Source: Aulostomus chinensis (taxonomy: Eukaryota; Chordata; Actinopteri; Syngnathiformes; Aulostomidae). From it: a stretch of 64,000 nt of DNA. Below are positions 11,440 to 25,209 of this stretch, piece by piece. The notes beneath the pieces are model-generated. The model ran no database searches, was not told where the DNA came from, and was given only the letters and a program-made list of their open reading frames with translations. A program made the translations under genes and the position numbers. The first letter of the stretch is position 1. Each line of letters starts with the position of its first letter. The stretch is from contig JBBMOA010000013.1 in assembly GCA_037954235.1 (NCBI GenBank), positions 12,073,001 to 12,137,000 on the forward strand, given 5' to 3'.

Positions 11440-14400
11440 ATGCCTAAGAAACACAATCATATCTAAGAAATTTTATTCTGGTACTTGCACACATGCAACA
11501 CTAGGCGGTGCTGTAATACTTCCCCCAACACAAAGACAGGCTGCAGTTCTGGCTTTGAAAAATAAAATCACCTTTTTTGGGGGATTATTGTAAATACATT
11601 TTTCATGATTTCTCCTCTGCTTCTTTGTGTCGATATCTGAACATGCATTGTCGCTTTGCAACATCGTAGCCTGACAAATCCTCTCAGCTGTTTACTCAGT
11701 CCCTGCAGCAACAGGTGTAGTTGTGTAATGTCCTGTAAGGACTGCTCCTATATTTACAGGATGGCCTTTCCTTGAGCAATAATGCTACATATTCTCCACC
11801 GTGTGTCGGAGCTCTGTGCCAGCGTTGTTTGCCTCTTACAGCCATGATGTCAGCATCATCTGATACCATCGGGCCGAAAGAGTGTTTTAAAGCGAGATGG
11901 GAGTGGAGGACGTGTAGGATGTCAGATCACGCTGTTACACAAGGATCTATCTTCATCATGGTTTCGTCTGTTGTTAGATTACACCTCATCTTAGTTTAGC
12001 TCATGGTAGCATGATGCACTGTAAATATGATGCACAGCCATGTGAAGGGCCAGTGCTTGCACATGTGATGGAGCTATTTGGGTGGCACGAAGAGAAGCAG
12101 AGGCTCCATCTTAATTATTTGTGCGTGCGTGTGTGTGTATGTGTGTGTTAGAGAGGAGAGAGAGGGAGAGGCAGAGACAAAAAGAGTATAATCATTGTAT
12201 CATGAATAATAACCTGACATTACCTTTATTATCGTGACAGATTGGGAGTCTGTAACTGTTGCTCTAAATAATAGTGTGAAAAAAAACAAATCCGAGATAT
12301 TTGTCATATGTTATGTCTATCTGTCAGCGCTACAAATGCTAAAGAAACTTAAAAAAAAACCTGCACACCTGTGCTTACGAGGCTAATTCCAATAGCCACA
12401 GCTTACCCATCGCCTGGAGTGGCACTCAGCCTCCGCTATTTAATCCAGATCAAAGTTAATAACTTGTTCATTTTAATATTATCAATCTTTTCACCAACTT
12501 CGTGAAAATTGATTGGTTCCTGTCAGGGATATCCTGCTAAAAAACATGTGCAAGTGGGTCGATTTAGATGAGTGTGACTTGTAGTCCAGATGCAGATATT
12601 TCGATCTGTTTAAAATCACGAGTCACGTTCTTGGGTGTGTTTCCTGCAGCTTCCTGCTGATGTTTCAGCTTCACAGCAGCTCCTTGTCTTATCTCCACAG
12701 TTGCACACAGGTGAAGGGAGGTTTTGGACGTCACTACGACTATGAGCCGGATGTCCCCCATAAAACCCGCCCTAATGTGTGGAAACAGCTGAAAATGCAA
12801 TCAGGAACTATTGCTGTTCAAAAGTGAGAGCCACTTTCTCTGTCCTGTAAGCGTTAGAGTTGTATTTTTGAGAGTGAGGGGCCTCCATCTTGATCAAAAC
12901 GCCAACAAGCCGTGCTTTAGTCTGCTTATTTGTTGTTGTTAATATTCCTCGGGGATATTATATACACTTTAGGGACAGGAAGTTCTCATATTTACAAGTC
13001 CCTAAAATAGCCTCGTCACCCAGCACTCTCAGTATATCAGTGTCTTGCCCAAAGCGGGGGGCCCCAGCAAAGTTTCTCACACGTGTCACAGGCCAATGTC
13101 ATGACAAGAGAGCGAGGGAGTGAGGAAGAGAGCCTGGAATAGGAAGGCAGTGAGATTAGTTTGTAGGAGAAGGGAAAGAAATAAAAGCGTCATGTTACAG
13201 AGACAGAGGTTAAGAAAAAGGACCCGATAGCTGCGGAGGGACTTTGGGAACAGGAAAGTAGGCACAGATGTGCGGAAGCACTCAGCAGCATCGAAGTGCT
13301 AAAGGTGAACAGAGTGTCTGTGAAAATGACCCAATGTTTCCCCCTTTCGAATCAAGCACCAGGGTTACGTAAGAGGGCATTTATGGCACCCACAAATTTG
13401 CCTTTCATCCCACAGATGAGTTTGAGGCGTGACACCCCTTTCTGGTTGGTTGTTTACCTGTTTTAGCTGCATACTGGACACGGGGACATCTGAGAGTGTC
13501 CTGGATGTGAGCTCGGCTTACATCGGTTCATGGCCTTCCATGACAAGTTGACTTTGATGTCTGGTATGCGGCGGCGCGGCTATGGGCTGAGCCACCAGAT
13601 AGCAGATAGCGGCCAATCCAACACATTCCAAGTCTGCTGGATTGTGACAGCGCTTGAATTATCAGTTATATTTCAACATCTCATTTCAACCCTGAAACTG
13701 CTTGACACGTTAACTAAATATCCTGCGCGCGCCTTTGTGTGTGTGTGTGTGTTTGTGTGTACACTTGAATTAGTGGAAATCAGGCTCAATTGTACAGATC
13801 CTGACCTCCGATCCAAGGGGAGCACACGTTTGTCCGAAGGGGGAGACTTAGAGGAAAAAACATTATCCCTAATTTGGTGATGAAAGTCATTCAGTCACAA
13901 GTTTTTGCACGTGTAATGCTTGATAAAGATTATATTGATTTCTCGAATTATCTGTTTTCAAGCATATTACTCTGAATGATCAGAATTGTAAGATTCAGCA
14001 CACAACTTCATCAATGAACTGCTTCATTATGAGATTAAAAACAATGAGAGTAGCTCTAGAGAAGGTCATTTTTTTCCCCTTCAAACTCTCTTATTTTGGG
14101 TGAAGGTATGTAATGGTCTATTTAGTTCAGAGATGTCAAACTGGGTCAGCCAAAACAAGCGTATCTGAAACATGGGGCAACAAAGGCGGCCTTTGCTGGT
14201 GATCTGACTCTACAGCTGCAGGGTTGCAGTCACAAAGTGTTGCCTCTCCATGTGCATCATTTACTTTTTTCACAGGCTGAATAAGAGAGAGACATAGCCA
14301 ATTGCCTGCGACTTTCCCATCATTTGTTGATGTAGTTTACGTCAATGGTGGCGAAATCCTCGTGGGGGGGGGGGGGGGCTGTAAAGAAGCATCTGATACA

Positions 14401-15890
14401 GAAAAGACCCTTCAAATACATGATTCCATTTACGAATGTATAAAAGAGTGAGTCTCACACAGACCCATCACGCTGTCAGTGCTGGGATGTGATCGGTCAC
14501 CCTGAAGTGATACCTGAGGTAGCAGGGAGACTTGATGGTGGGCATCCATCCAAAACAGAGTGGGAGCAAGCTAGGAGTCACCTAAGCTTCACGCTACTCC
14601 ATGGAAACTAGGGATGGATGGCAGCCGTTTCCTGGGAGACCTGGACTAACAGGACCTGCTCTCTAATTACTTACGCCCACCCCAGTCAGCAGCTAAGCAG
14701 AGAGCATGCCTCCGCTCAAAACCCCCTGGCAAGGAAATGACTAATATCTCTTGACTTCACGTTGCTTCGTTGCTCTGAAAGAAAAAAAGGCATTAAGGGT
14801 GAGAGCAGCTAAGGACAAGAAAACAACACAGACGGGTGGGAGCTGACTCTTAGGAGCTGAGATGGAGACAGGTAAATAAAAACTGCAGCAAGGTAGTTGA
14901 GTGACTCTCCCTTGCAGTGAGATAAATACTGGGTTAGCTGCTTCCAAACACTGAACATGTGATTCTTCCAGTCCCACTAATTTCATCCCAGCATGGCGTC
15001 CTCTTTCAAGTCAAAGGACATGATTGTTTGCCTGCTAGAAAGTGAGACAAGTGTTTGCCTTCATTAAAACTTTAGCAAAGAGAGCTGCAGGGCTTCGAAT
15101 CGCCCTTGACACCAAAAGAGCAGCGAGTTTCAACCGGACCTGCTGCTGGGGGCGGCTTTTGGAGGCTTGAATGGCTTGATAGCTGACATGATGCTCCGAA
15201 AGCTCTGGGAGGAGAGAGGCGACGTGTCCCCCCAGGGCCTCGATCATATGTCCTTCATAGTCCTGTGGAGAGCAAACTCTCTGTAGCATGCAGCTTGTTT
15301 TAGTTTGCTGATTTCATTCTCTTTAGAGATTAGGGATTAGACAGACAATACTTTAAGAGACAAAATCTTTTTTTGGTTTGTTTTTTTGTTTTTGGGTGGG
15401 CGCATCATTTCCCTACTTCCATATCATGGTAGTTTAGAGTGGTGGTTGGTACCAAAAAAAAACAGACGTAGTTGATGCAGCTTCATTTGGGTCCCACTTC
15501 AGAATTGAACAACATAAGCCTAACTGACAACAGCTGGCTCTATCAGCCTGTTTGAAAAAAATCCTCTAATTTGCTTTTTTTTCATGCTGACTTGGGCGAG
15601 TTTTTGACTTCTGAGAAAAAGAAATTTGAAAACATTTGGAAACCGAAACACGTTTTTAAAAAAAAAAAATTCTGATGTAGCAAACATTGGACGGCAGTTT
15701 CTGCTGACGCCGTCTCTCTGGTTTCCCTTTAACACCTGACAACATGGCTGGAAACACCAGCACTTCGACAAAACTAACATAGCTTATCCACTCAAACCAC
15801 TTGATGGGAACAACAAGTGGTTTGCATTTTTTTTCAAACCAAACAGGTCATAAAGCAGCTGTTGTCAGTGAATTTAAATAAAAAATGAAG
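11440..15890. other. Intergenic DNA, no gene seen
   Basis: Open frames are short and unrelated to any family I recognise. The stretch contains a GT-rich and GA-rich patch at 12121-12180, a short GT run at 13737-13760 and a poly-G run at 14365-14378. No repeat family was assigned. Confidence 0.45.
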
Positions 15891-15895
15891 AATTT

Positions 15896-16264
15896 GGCAG
15901 CACGGTGGTGCAGTGGTTCGCACTTTCACCTCACAGCAAGAAGGTTCCGGGTTCAAGTCCCAGCTCCAGCACAGGATCTTTCTGTGTGAGTCCCCATGTT
16001 CTCCCTGTTCCTGTGTGGGTTCTCTCTGGTACTCCAGCTTCCTCCCACAGTCCAAAGACATCAAGAGGGGACGAGGCTGATTGATACTCTAAATTGACCG
16101 TAGGTGTGACTGTGAGTGTGAATGGTTGTCTGTCTCTATGTGTTGGTCCTGTGATGGACTGGTGACCTGTCCAGGGTGAACCCCGCCTCTCACCTGAAGG
16201 CTGCTGGGATAGGCTCCAGCCCCCCCGCGAGCCTTAACAGGATAAGCAGAAGAAAATGGATGAA
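15896..16264 (+). mobile_element. tRNA-like SINE, copy 1
   Basis: Starts GGCAGCACGGTGGTGCAGTG. A tRNA-type box A (TGGTGCAGTGGTTCGCAC) is followed about 40 bases later by a perfect box B (GGTTCAAGTCC). The body is shared with the copies at 37243, 39534 and 62165, and the 3' end is AGAAAATGGATGAA. Flanking AATGAAGAATTT upstream and GATGAAAAATTT downstream match at 10 of 12 bases, a plausible decayed target-site duplication. It encodes no protein, and open frames across it are spurious. I do not assign a library family name. Confidence 0.8.
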
Positions 16265-16269
16265 AAATT

Positions 16270-17760
16270 TGATTTTGATTTTCTATTGGCTAGCTGTCAT
16301 AGTTTTAACAGATGTAGTGCTAACACCACATAACGCCACGTTTAGAAGTTGTCTTCATTTTTACGGTCATTTCACAACTTTTATGACATTTGGTTGGTTT
16401 TAGGAGGAACCGGTTCGATTTAATGTGGTCAGAAAGGTGCCAGCAACACTCACAGTATACAGAGGAATTTGTGGCCTTGATCAGGATCCCTGATGCTGCT
16501 ACATTATTGTACTATAGTGCTCAGCACGTAACAACAATCATACTTCCACACATGTGCAGATCTGTCCAATGGGATATTTCTGTCTTCTGTAGGACATTTG
16601 GAGCTGGTCGGTGACACAGAAGCAGTAACGTTTACCAGGAAATCTAGAGTTACAAGGAGGATACCCCACATTCGCTCTCTGGAAACCTGCTGCAAGGGAA
16701 TGCGGCGAGGGCAACAGAGGAAGGAAATATGCTATTATGTAATGTAGTACCTTCCTATTCCTATATACTTTGTCCTTTGAGGTGGTGAGACCAAATGAGC
16801 GAACGTGACAGCTGTTGTTCTTTCATCTCGTGGAAACATTGCAGTCTTTTCTCGAACCAAGATTTTTTAGCAAGCGAGCTTCCATGCCTTTTTTTAGCTC
16901 TAGGACTTTTAGGGACTGCAGGGGGTAATAGTATGTAGTGTCATTACCCCACGCCCTCATTGGGTCATTGAGCTCTTTGTGGTCAAGGTCTATATCACCC
17001 GGGGCAACAGCTGTGTGTTTGTTAGCTCAGGCAACAATAGAGAACCTGTAAGTGCTCGACTTTGGGACTAAATGTGTTTTAATTTTTGTCATTGTTTATG
17101 ATATTTCTTTCATGATGTAATTTGAGGTTTATAGAGGAAATGCTTTGCAAAAAAAAAAGAAAAAAAGGAGTGTCGGTTTGAGTGTTTACTGCCTCTTAAT
17201 TGCTTCTGTGTGTCTAACCATCTTAAAACTTCTCTTGTAACTTCTTTTCATCCTCACTCAACACTGCAACATTACGGAAAATTCTGGAACATTAAATTTA
17301 AGAACAGTATTACATGATGGACACATGAAAGGGGAGAAACACAAAACATTGATTAAAATGGTAGTAGTTGAAAAGCCTCAAACCGGGTTGCTCAGCAGTT
17401 CCTCCAAACCGCTCCAGTTGCTCTAATGAGATTTTGGATTCTTTTCTCTATGAATACTCGGGTGAAGCAATTTAGAGGTTACATCTTGGGAGCCTGAGGG
17501 TAAATTCTGACAAAACCTTAAATTGCTTGGGAAGCGATTTCCTTTTGAACGGTGTCGTAAATTCTAATGATGCTAACAGGCTTAATTGGGATCCTCTTAA
17601 CTCTAGGTTTGTTGTTTAATATATACCACAAGAATTCACTGCGTTCCCTTCACAGGCCTGACAGGATTAATGTGAATATAGCACAAGATATTTTACTACT
17701 GTGGTATGAACATGAAAATACAGCAGGTCATGCATGCATCCCTCTTCATAATATAATCCC
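16270..17760. other. Intergenic DNA, no gene seen
   Basis: Nothing beyond short random open frames and an A-rich run near 17148-17168. Confidence 0.45.
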
Positions 17761-17772
17761 ACAACACACACA

Positions 17773-17812
<40 letters not shown>
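17761..17812. repeat. (CA)n microsatellite
   Basis: About 24 CA units with one TA interruption. Confidence 0.95.
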
Positions 17813-17813
<1 letters not shown>

Positions 17814-17814
17814 T

Positions 17815-20800
17815 CATGCTATTACAACACACCCACATAAAAAATCACTTGATTTATATCACATACCACTCATCTTTATCAGGCTTGCTCTTATTTTTAT
17901 CCATTTTTGAAAAATGATGAAAAATGTAGCTTGTAAATTTTAATGCCCGACCAGAAGGTCTATTTCTGGGTTGAGCCTGACTGGCAGTGTTAAGTGTGTG
18001 GACTCGTGTTAAAGATGACAACCCATGAGATGCTCTTGGACGTTGCTCTCAGCAGAGATGCATGTGTTTTCCACTAAATCAAGCATGCTACTGTGCAGCC
18101 ATTGTTGGGGGGGAAAAAAGGGAAAGAAAGATGAGAATATGTTTTTTATTCTCGTGAAGCTATGGAGCATACCTTCCTGTTACTGCATGATGAAACATTG
18201 CTCTATTTCATCGAAACATAAGCTTTGAGTTTATATTGCTTTCACTGAGTCCCACACTGCACTTGTGTATGAAGCCACTATGCAAAAGGCAAGAAGAAGT
18301 TGGCTGTGTTGTTCTGGGCCAAGAGTATTTCCTGCATCTCCTTCGGTGGTGCATCCGCTCCTCATCCCAGAGAACACTGAGACAATAGAACAGATGGAGG
18401 AAGAACACTGTCCGTGCATCTGGTTTAATGCATTGACTGGCCATTTTTAGCATGTCTCCCACTGACAGAGAGGCCTAAAACAACACTTTAATGGAGCCGT
18501 GCCACTCTTTCGTGTTCCACAATCAGAAAATGAAGTTCTCTGTAGTAGCACTCAGTTAAATTGCTTTAAAACAGTCGGTAACAGTTATTCTGATGCATTG
18601 GACTGTTCCTGCAGTGCTAAAGTAGCAGGGGTCATTTAATGTCAGGGGGTGGCATGTTACATAATGACATTCTTTAGACTACTTAAGTGGAAAAATTAAT
18701 CAGGAAGTTCCAAATATTACAGACAATTTAACTGTCTCTGATCATTTCCATCAACATAACCATGAAACCATGTTTCAAATATTGACAGCTCACTGTGCCA
18801 ATTATAAGATTATGAAACCATACATGTGAAAAACCTATGACTGAGCTGCTAAAATTTCTTTTCAAGCTTAGACTTTTCAACAAATAGATAAGAAAATGTC
18901 ACTTTCAATAACATAAACTTGGCAGATAACTCATTTCTGATGCAAGAAAAGCATCAAACTTAATGTGGCTAATCACATGACTTTAAGCTGAGTATTTAAA
19001 ACTTGCCTAAGTTGGAACGGTCAACAGTGAGTGACCTAGAGAAGTAAATGTTTAAGAGAAATCCAAACAAAACCAACCAACATGACAGAACTAATTTTAG
19101 AAAGGTCAAACACAGTCAATTTGTGATTTTCCTATGAAAATTTGTCAGCTTATGGTACTGCAGAGTGAAATGTTTAATAGAGATGCACAAAGAGGAACAA
19201 AGAAACCTGGATATCAGTAGAGAGAAATATGCCAGTGCTTTATGTCCTGTTGTGACGTTGACATTTAACAGGCAGCTTCAACTTTAAAATGTAGTCAATA
19301 TCTCACAAAGGGGAAAATCCAGGCACTCTGAAACTGAGCATTGTAGCCTGAGAGGAATGAAATATTAAAACTTTGGTATTGAAGTGTCTAAATCAGCACA
19401 AAGCAGTGATTAAAAAAAACAAACAAATGTTTGAATCATCCTCAAGAATGAATTAAAAAAACCTTGAATTTTTTTTCACATTTTCAAAAAGTGTCTTTTT
19501 TGGTAAGACAATGACATACCAAAATCAGTTCATGTGCAGCTTAGCTTGACATGAGCTAGCTAGCAAGAAAATCATGTAACACAGAACACAACACACCAAT
19601 GAAATGTAATATTTTACATCAAGTTGCATCTGAACACCTAAAAACATCGCATGATGTTCTTTATCAGTAACGAACTCACAGAGGTCATCCTCGTGTACTC
19701 TGTGCTGCTCAAGTCAAATTGCTGGGTTCTGTTTGAAGGAGGAACGACGTTCAGAAAGTTGAAATAAGCAAAATACCTGCCGGATTTGAATTTTACACGG
19801 CCAATTATTCAATAACACTCCCACTATCAACCCACTGTAGGAATTCTGGAGCTGAAGATCAGGAATGTCTGAGTTGGATGTTGGAAAATGCTCACAATGC
19901 TAGCAGGATAATTGAATTCATACTTTTCACATGAGAGGTTGTGCCACAGACCTGCCGTTTCCTCTCTGGCTCCATGACTTGTTTGCAGGGTAGTCCAGCA
20001 GTGACTCAAGTCAACAAATGTCTGCTTTACTTTGTTCTGCCAAATTTGAACAAGTTTTGGGGTCTATGAATGTTTTCCCTGCTTGAACTTGAGCAGTTCT
20101 CTGCAGTTATTTTTGCCTGCAAAATGAGGGATCAGCAGGTGATTTATGGTTATCATTTGTTTTTAAAGTTGTTGCTAGCTCCTGATAGCATGTCTGTGCA
20201 AAATACAGTCCCATAGATGCCTGCAGCAAGAACTGGCAAAGGGCTTTTCAAGTTCTTCCCCATTTTTAATTTCAAATCTGTGTCCGTGGAAGAAATTTCT
20301 AACAGCAACAGTGTCACAACATCACAAGATGCGAAATGGTTGGAGCTAGGATGCAGGAGGGAGGGGTAGGGAAAAAGGGAAAAGACCATTGACCCGGTCC
20401 AATTGGCACGCCTGGTCCACAACGGATTTGAGATAGGAAGCTGTGCAGATATTCGGAATAAATGAAGGCAAAGTTCTTAAGTGGGTGTCTGACCCATGAG
20501 CTACAGCTTGCCAGTAAGTGGTAGTCTAGTTTAGCGACCAATGTTGCGAGCTAGTGTAACAAGTAAACCACTGAAATCTACTGCTAAATAGTTCATCTGA
20601 GCCTTTAGCCGAAGGGCGATTGGAGTGGCTTGAGTTGGGACGTGAGTTCTCAGCCCCTTGGGCTGGTCCACGCTCTGGTTCACTCATTGCTACTCGGTAA
20701 CACCGGCAGGAAACTACATGCTAAAAATTGCAAGTTTTGACGAAGATTTCGATCGTGCAATAATGAAGGCACGCTCAACTGCTTCAGTAAAGACATACAG

Positions 20801-23070
20801 AAAATATGTCTCAAAACAGGCGAGTGCCAGTCATAGGTGCTGGTACAAAGAAACATGGCTTTCGCTACAAGTTGTTTAGCAATGGCACCTGGGCCACGGC
20901 TATAATGATTCCAGAAAATACAAACAAGCCAGAGCGCTTTCTTTCCTACTGTAGCAGAATGAGAACGTGTGAAGCCAGACGTCTCTCTTGTGTTGCCGTA
21001 GGCTGGCAGGGTGAGACTACTGATGTGGTAATGGCTCCTGAGCATTCATAGGTTGGAACATGTTGACTGGTGTAATCTCCTTGTAAGATGTTCTCTTGGT
21101 AATTATGGAGTTCTATGTATTAAAATTTAAGTTATTTACCGCAATACTGTGCAGAATTCATACCAGGGGTAGTACGTTGTTTTTTCCACTTGCATGTGAT
21201 TTCCTTCACTGGGATGTTTTATTACCTCAAATCTGAAATTGCCAAAGTGTAACTGAACATTTTGTGTACTCAAGACTGCCACAACATTCAGTCTCATGAT
21301 GTCAGGATTTCAGAAATCAGAACAATCTGTGAGGGCACTGAGCTCATGGCTCCAACTCCCCCTAAAACGGCTCAGATTAAAGGCAAATGCTGTATTACTG
21401 CTTCAGTGGATGAAGAAAAGCATTATAAACTCAGTGTGTAGTGACTTTTTAAACTGATACAATGGCTTTGGTATTAGCTGGACTCTTAATGGGGTTTCTG
21501 TAAAGCAGGTGTTTGACTCTAGTGGCTTAATGAAAAGACAGAAGCAGGTATTGAAAACAGATGTGAGAGACAATGGTGCTCAAAAAAAAAAAAAAAGGTG
21601 ACTAGAACAACATCGCAGTATGAATGTGGCTCATTGTGCTCGACCATGTGTGTTTGATGGAGATGGTTGTGTTCACATCGAAGGTGGGTATGACTCACTT
21701 CATCCATTAGATCAGTGACTGGCGTTGAACAGCAGCCCTCCCCTGATACTGAGACCACCACATATAAACCTTCCTGAGCAACCATCTGCTCAGGATTTCA
21801 CTGCCACCTCTGGATATAAAGGGAGAATTAAAACCCTGCTAATGTAACACTTTGCTGTCCAAGGAGCAGTCACTGTGCTGTTCGGCATGGCAGTAGTCAC
21901 ACCGCTGCGGGCCAAGTTTCCTTGAGCAAACTAGGCATGTCTGTGCTCCTTCACTGGAAACAGCTTGAATTCACTGTGGGGGCCCACGTGAGACTGCTGC
22001 ACCACAGATACACAAAGAGGAACTGTAATGCATCATGGTTCATTTTAGATTTCCAGTTTGTGTGCATTCGATTTAAAAAAAAGAAAGAAAAAAAGATGCA
22101 GCTTTGTTGCACCTCACCTCGCCAAGTTTTCAGTCTCCTCACTGTTTTCACTCTCACTTGTCACGCCAAAATCTCAAGAGCTCGCCTGGCTGTGAGGTGG
22201 GATGAGAAGATTCCAGATTTAGAATAAAGAGGAGGTCTGATTGTAAGTAGTCAAACCAACAAATTAGCTTCTTTCTCAGTTGGTTTCCAGTCTAATTTCC
22301 AGAGGCAACCTTGCCTCTTTCATGCTGTCAGAGCAATCAGGCGGATATATCTATGTTAACAGCGTCCAAGGGGGTCCAGTCCTACAGTGATGCCACGTTG
22401 ATATTTGCCTGAATATGAGGGCAACCTCTGACATGTCTCTAAAACACTTTTTGTTTGGTGGAACACGCCACCTTTTGGGGAAGTATACCTTTTTTGAGCC
22501 AGACAAGCAGATGGATACTGTTCTTCCCTTTGTGCGCTACAGAGCTCCAGAGCCAGTTAGCTCAGCTGCAATCAACATTAGCGATGAGATGCGGTAGCAA
22601 ACTGTTTCAAATGTCAAATACACATTTCTGTGAGATGTCTTTGCTTGTTCTAACAGAACTAGAGTTGTGCTTAAGATTTAAAATATCAGATACAGAGATG
22701 GAACTACTTTGTCTGCCGCAGCTTCACATCCTATTTTGCTCTCTTGATTTCAAAAGCTTGCAGTTTCTCCTCCCTATTTTGGTCCAAATAGATTGGGATT
22801 TGGGTTTGTCCAGAGGGAATTCTCCCCATCCTCTCTGACATAGTTAGCCATAGTTGTAAACAATCCGCTGTTGACCAAAGGTACATTTGGACTTGTGAGG
22901 TGCGGCGTCCAATTACTGCACCTCATCTGCTGAGTTATAGCTGATAAAATAATAAAGGGTTGTCATTTTTTTTAAAACTTTTACTTCAGACCAAATGTCA
23001 AAATAAAACCCTTGTTCTATGCAGGCAAGGCAAAGAGTGCTTAAAGAAAAACGTGTTTGAGGTGTTTGCT
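17815..23070. other. Intergenic DNA, no gene seen
   Basis: About 5 kb of AT-rich sequence with no supported exon. The longest frames (121 codons near 20680-21045 on the - strand, 127 codons near 22455-22838) show no domain signature, and I saw no splice pair that would make them part of a gene. Confidence 0.45.
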
Positions 23071-23078
23071 CCTGCTAG

Positions 23079-23205
23079 CATCCATTGCAGCTAGGCTAAC
23101 TAGTAGCCATGTGGTGGAAGTCACACAGACAGAGGAGAGAAGGGTATCTATTTGCTTGTCTGGCACTAATAAGGATGATAAGCACATTTCCCAGTAAGTT
23201 GCCGT
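23079..23205 (+). repeat. Dispersed repeat, copy A
   Basis: Shares an aligned core with 28088-28222: a GCTAnGCTAAC element, then ACAGAGGAGAG, GGGTATCTAT, CTTGTCTGGC and ATTTCCCA in the same order and spacing. Probably two old members of one interspersed family. The class is unknown. Confidence 0.55.
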
Positions 23206-23774
23206 TGGTGTTCCTTTAACAAAATGTTAATTTGAATCAAAACCATGATCTGTCCACGACAAAGTGCTTTTGTGCCTAGATCTAGCCAGATCTTAACCAC
23301 AGCACTGGCACATCATAAAATATGGTTCCACATCAGGGAACACTAAAGGAAACATGGTTAATGGGTGAACAGTGGTCTTTTCTTCTCTCAGAGGGTTTAA
23401 ACCAATTACTTTTATCGTTGTTTGTGTTTGTGTGAGGTCATGTGATCCTGACAGGTAACTCCTGTCAAGAAAGATACTATTTTTTTCAAAAATACTGAGA
23501 ATTTTTCAGCGGCTGAAAGGATCATGAAAACATTGTTTCTTGCATTTGGATTAAAATCAACCAAGCAATCATTGTGCTTCATTAACACCCCATGGTTTAT
23601 TCTCAGGCAGTAAAGCAAAGCATCATGGGAGGCAGCACTTGTTACTACAGCTCTGCTGTGTTTACAGGGAGGGCTTGATTGCGGACTTCATCGTCGGCTC
23701 CTTACTCACTTCCTGTTTTAATCCCCTTTGCCACAGCAGCTTTTATTCTTTTTGATGCAACAACAAGGGCATGT

Positions 23775-23806
23775 GGGTGGGTGGGGGGAGGGGAGGGGGG
23801 GGGGGT
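23775..23806. repeat. G-rich run
   Basis: Near-continuous G tract (GTGGGTGGGGGGAGGGGAGG and on) that could fold as a G-quadruplex on the + strand. Intergenic, about 1.4 kb upstream of the neurl1b start codon. Confidence 0.7.
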
Positions 23807-24686
23807 CAGGTCTGCTTCGCTTCACCCCAAACACCATTCACCCACGGCTCATATAAGGAGCCACCATATCCTGCTAAAACAAACAGCATTGAGGAGGTAG
23901 AAACAAATGCTTTTGTCTCTGAGTTATATTTAGTTCCCGCCTGCCTTCACCCAAACGCCATCTCTCATGAGACTGCCCTCAAACGGAGTAAAATCATGTA
24001 TGACCATGCTGGCAGTAGCATCTCTTTACCTCTGTATGTGGCACAGATCCTGTCAACGTCATAAACCTTCATATAAACCAGAGAATAAACCACATGTTCA
24101 GCAGTTTTTCCTAATTATGCGCAAACCGTTGCGCACATCAAGGTTTACAAGCCTTTTCATTTCTAAACCAACAGATTCTTTGTCAAGAATATGTGACACA
24201 CAGCTGCTGCGAAGCCTCAGGCTTCTCTCTTATTTCACATTATAGGAGCTTCACTGTCCCGACACTCCCTTCACTGATTGTCTCAGTCCTGCAAACCCTG
24301 CAGGCCATGACTCCTTGGAGAGCCGTGTGGTCCAGAAGACAGGAAACAGCTTGAGAGGAGCCCAACAGTCAAGGCTGTGGGAGGGCAGAGGACAGGGTGG
24401 AGGAAAGGGGGGATTTCCTCATATGGCATTAGCACTTTTATCAAAAAATGTGTCATCTTTATCTGTATATGCAACATATAAAGATGATTAATTTAGTCAC
24501 GGCTCTGCCCTCTTTCAGGGATCACATCAAGGTTTCTTGGAAATCTCTCAACTGTATTCAGGTCAGTTTGATGGGATCAAAATATGTCAGACAAGCAAAG
24601 TCAATCATGATCAAAGTTGTCTGCCATCAATATGCAAATATACTGATGATGAAAAGACTGCCTTCTTCTTCTTCTTATAGACCCCC

Positions 24687-24687
24687 A

Positions 24688-24747
<60 letters not shown>

Positions 24748-24763
24748 ACACACACACACACAC
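24687..24763. repeat. (CA)n microsatellite
   Basis: About 77 bases of CA with a few CG interruptions. It lies 450-520 bases upstream of the neurl1b start codon, in or near the promoter of the 25209 first exon. Confidence 0.95.
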
Positions 24764-24872
24764 CTCAAACAAAGATGTGCTGTGTCCTTCCTGAAGGCAA
24801 CATTAGCTTTGATGGTTTTGCCTGAACTATTAGATGAATTATTCAGAGTGATGCGTTTGAGGGGGCTCTCCA

Positions 24873-24896
24873 CTGCTGCTGCTGCTGCTGCTGCTG
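24873..24896 (+). repeat. (CTG)8 trinucleotide repeat
   Basis: Eight perfect CTG units in the presumed promoter or 5' UTR of neurl1b, about 310 bases before its ATG. Confidence 0.9.
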
Positions 24897-25008
24897 CCTA
24901 CTGTGTCTTTAACGTCGTGCAGAGGGGAGCCCATACTAAAGAAAGGAGGGGGCTGCTGTGCGCCAGTTGGAGGGGTCTGGCTGTCGCAGCGGCTCGGGGC
25001 TGCGAGGA

Positions 25009-25009
<1 letters not shown>

Positions 25010-25043
<34 letters not shown>

Positions 25044-25044
25044 G
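25010..25044. repeat. (GA)n microsatellite in neurl1b 5' region
   Basis: About 17 GA units with one CG interruption, roughly 165 bases upstream of the neurl1b ATG. GA tracts near start sites commonly bind GAGA-type factors; any role here is inference. Confidence 0.9.
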
Positions 25045-25049
25045 CGTCC

Positions 25050-25109
25050 ATGCTTCAGCGCAGAGATGAAGATAAGACGCATTTAACGGCAGAGAGTCGC
25101 AGATTTTAA
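25050..25109 (+). promoter_or_regulatory. neurl1b: uORF 1 in neurl1b leader (19 codons)
   Basis: ATG at 25050, in-frame TAA at 25107-25109, 100 bases before the main ATG. It counts only if transcription starts upstream of 25050, which cannot be seen directly. Confidence 0.4.
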
Positions 25110-25140
25110 AGACAGATTCTCATCAGCACCGGGGGGATAC

Positions 25141-25209
25141 ATGGATGCGCACACACGCGTCGCCATCGGATTTAACTTGTCAGCCGGTGCGAGGGGTTTC
25201 TGGATATAA
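25141..25209 (+). promoter_or_regulatory. neurl1b: uORF 2 in neurl1b leader; stop overlaps the main start (TAATG)
   Basis: ATG at 25141 opens 22 codons ending in TAA at 25207-25209. The last A of that stop is the first base of the neurl1b ATG. A further ATG at 25145 opens a frame that runs past the main start out of frame. This layout would reduce main-frame initiation or allow it through reinitiation (inference). Confidence 0.5.

Noticed and set aside
15896..15980. tRNA gene
   Set aside because: Boxes A and B are tRNA-like, but no cloverleaf closes and the unit continues into a 300-base shared body, so it is a SINE head.
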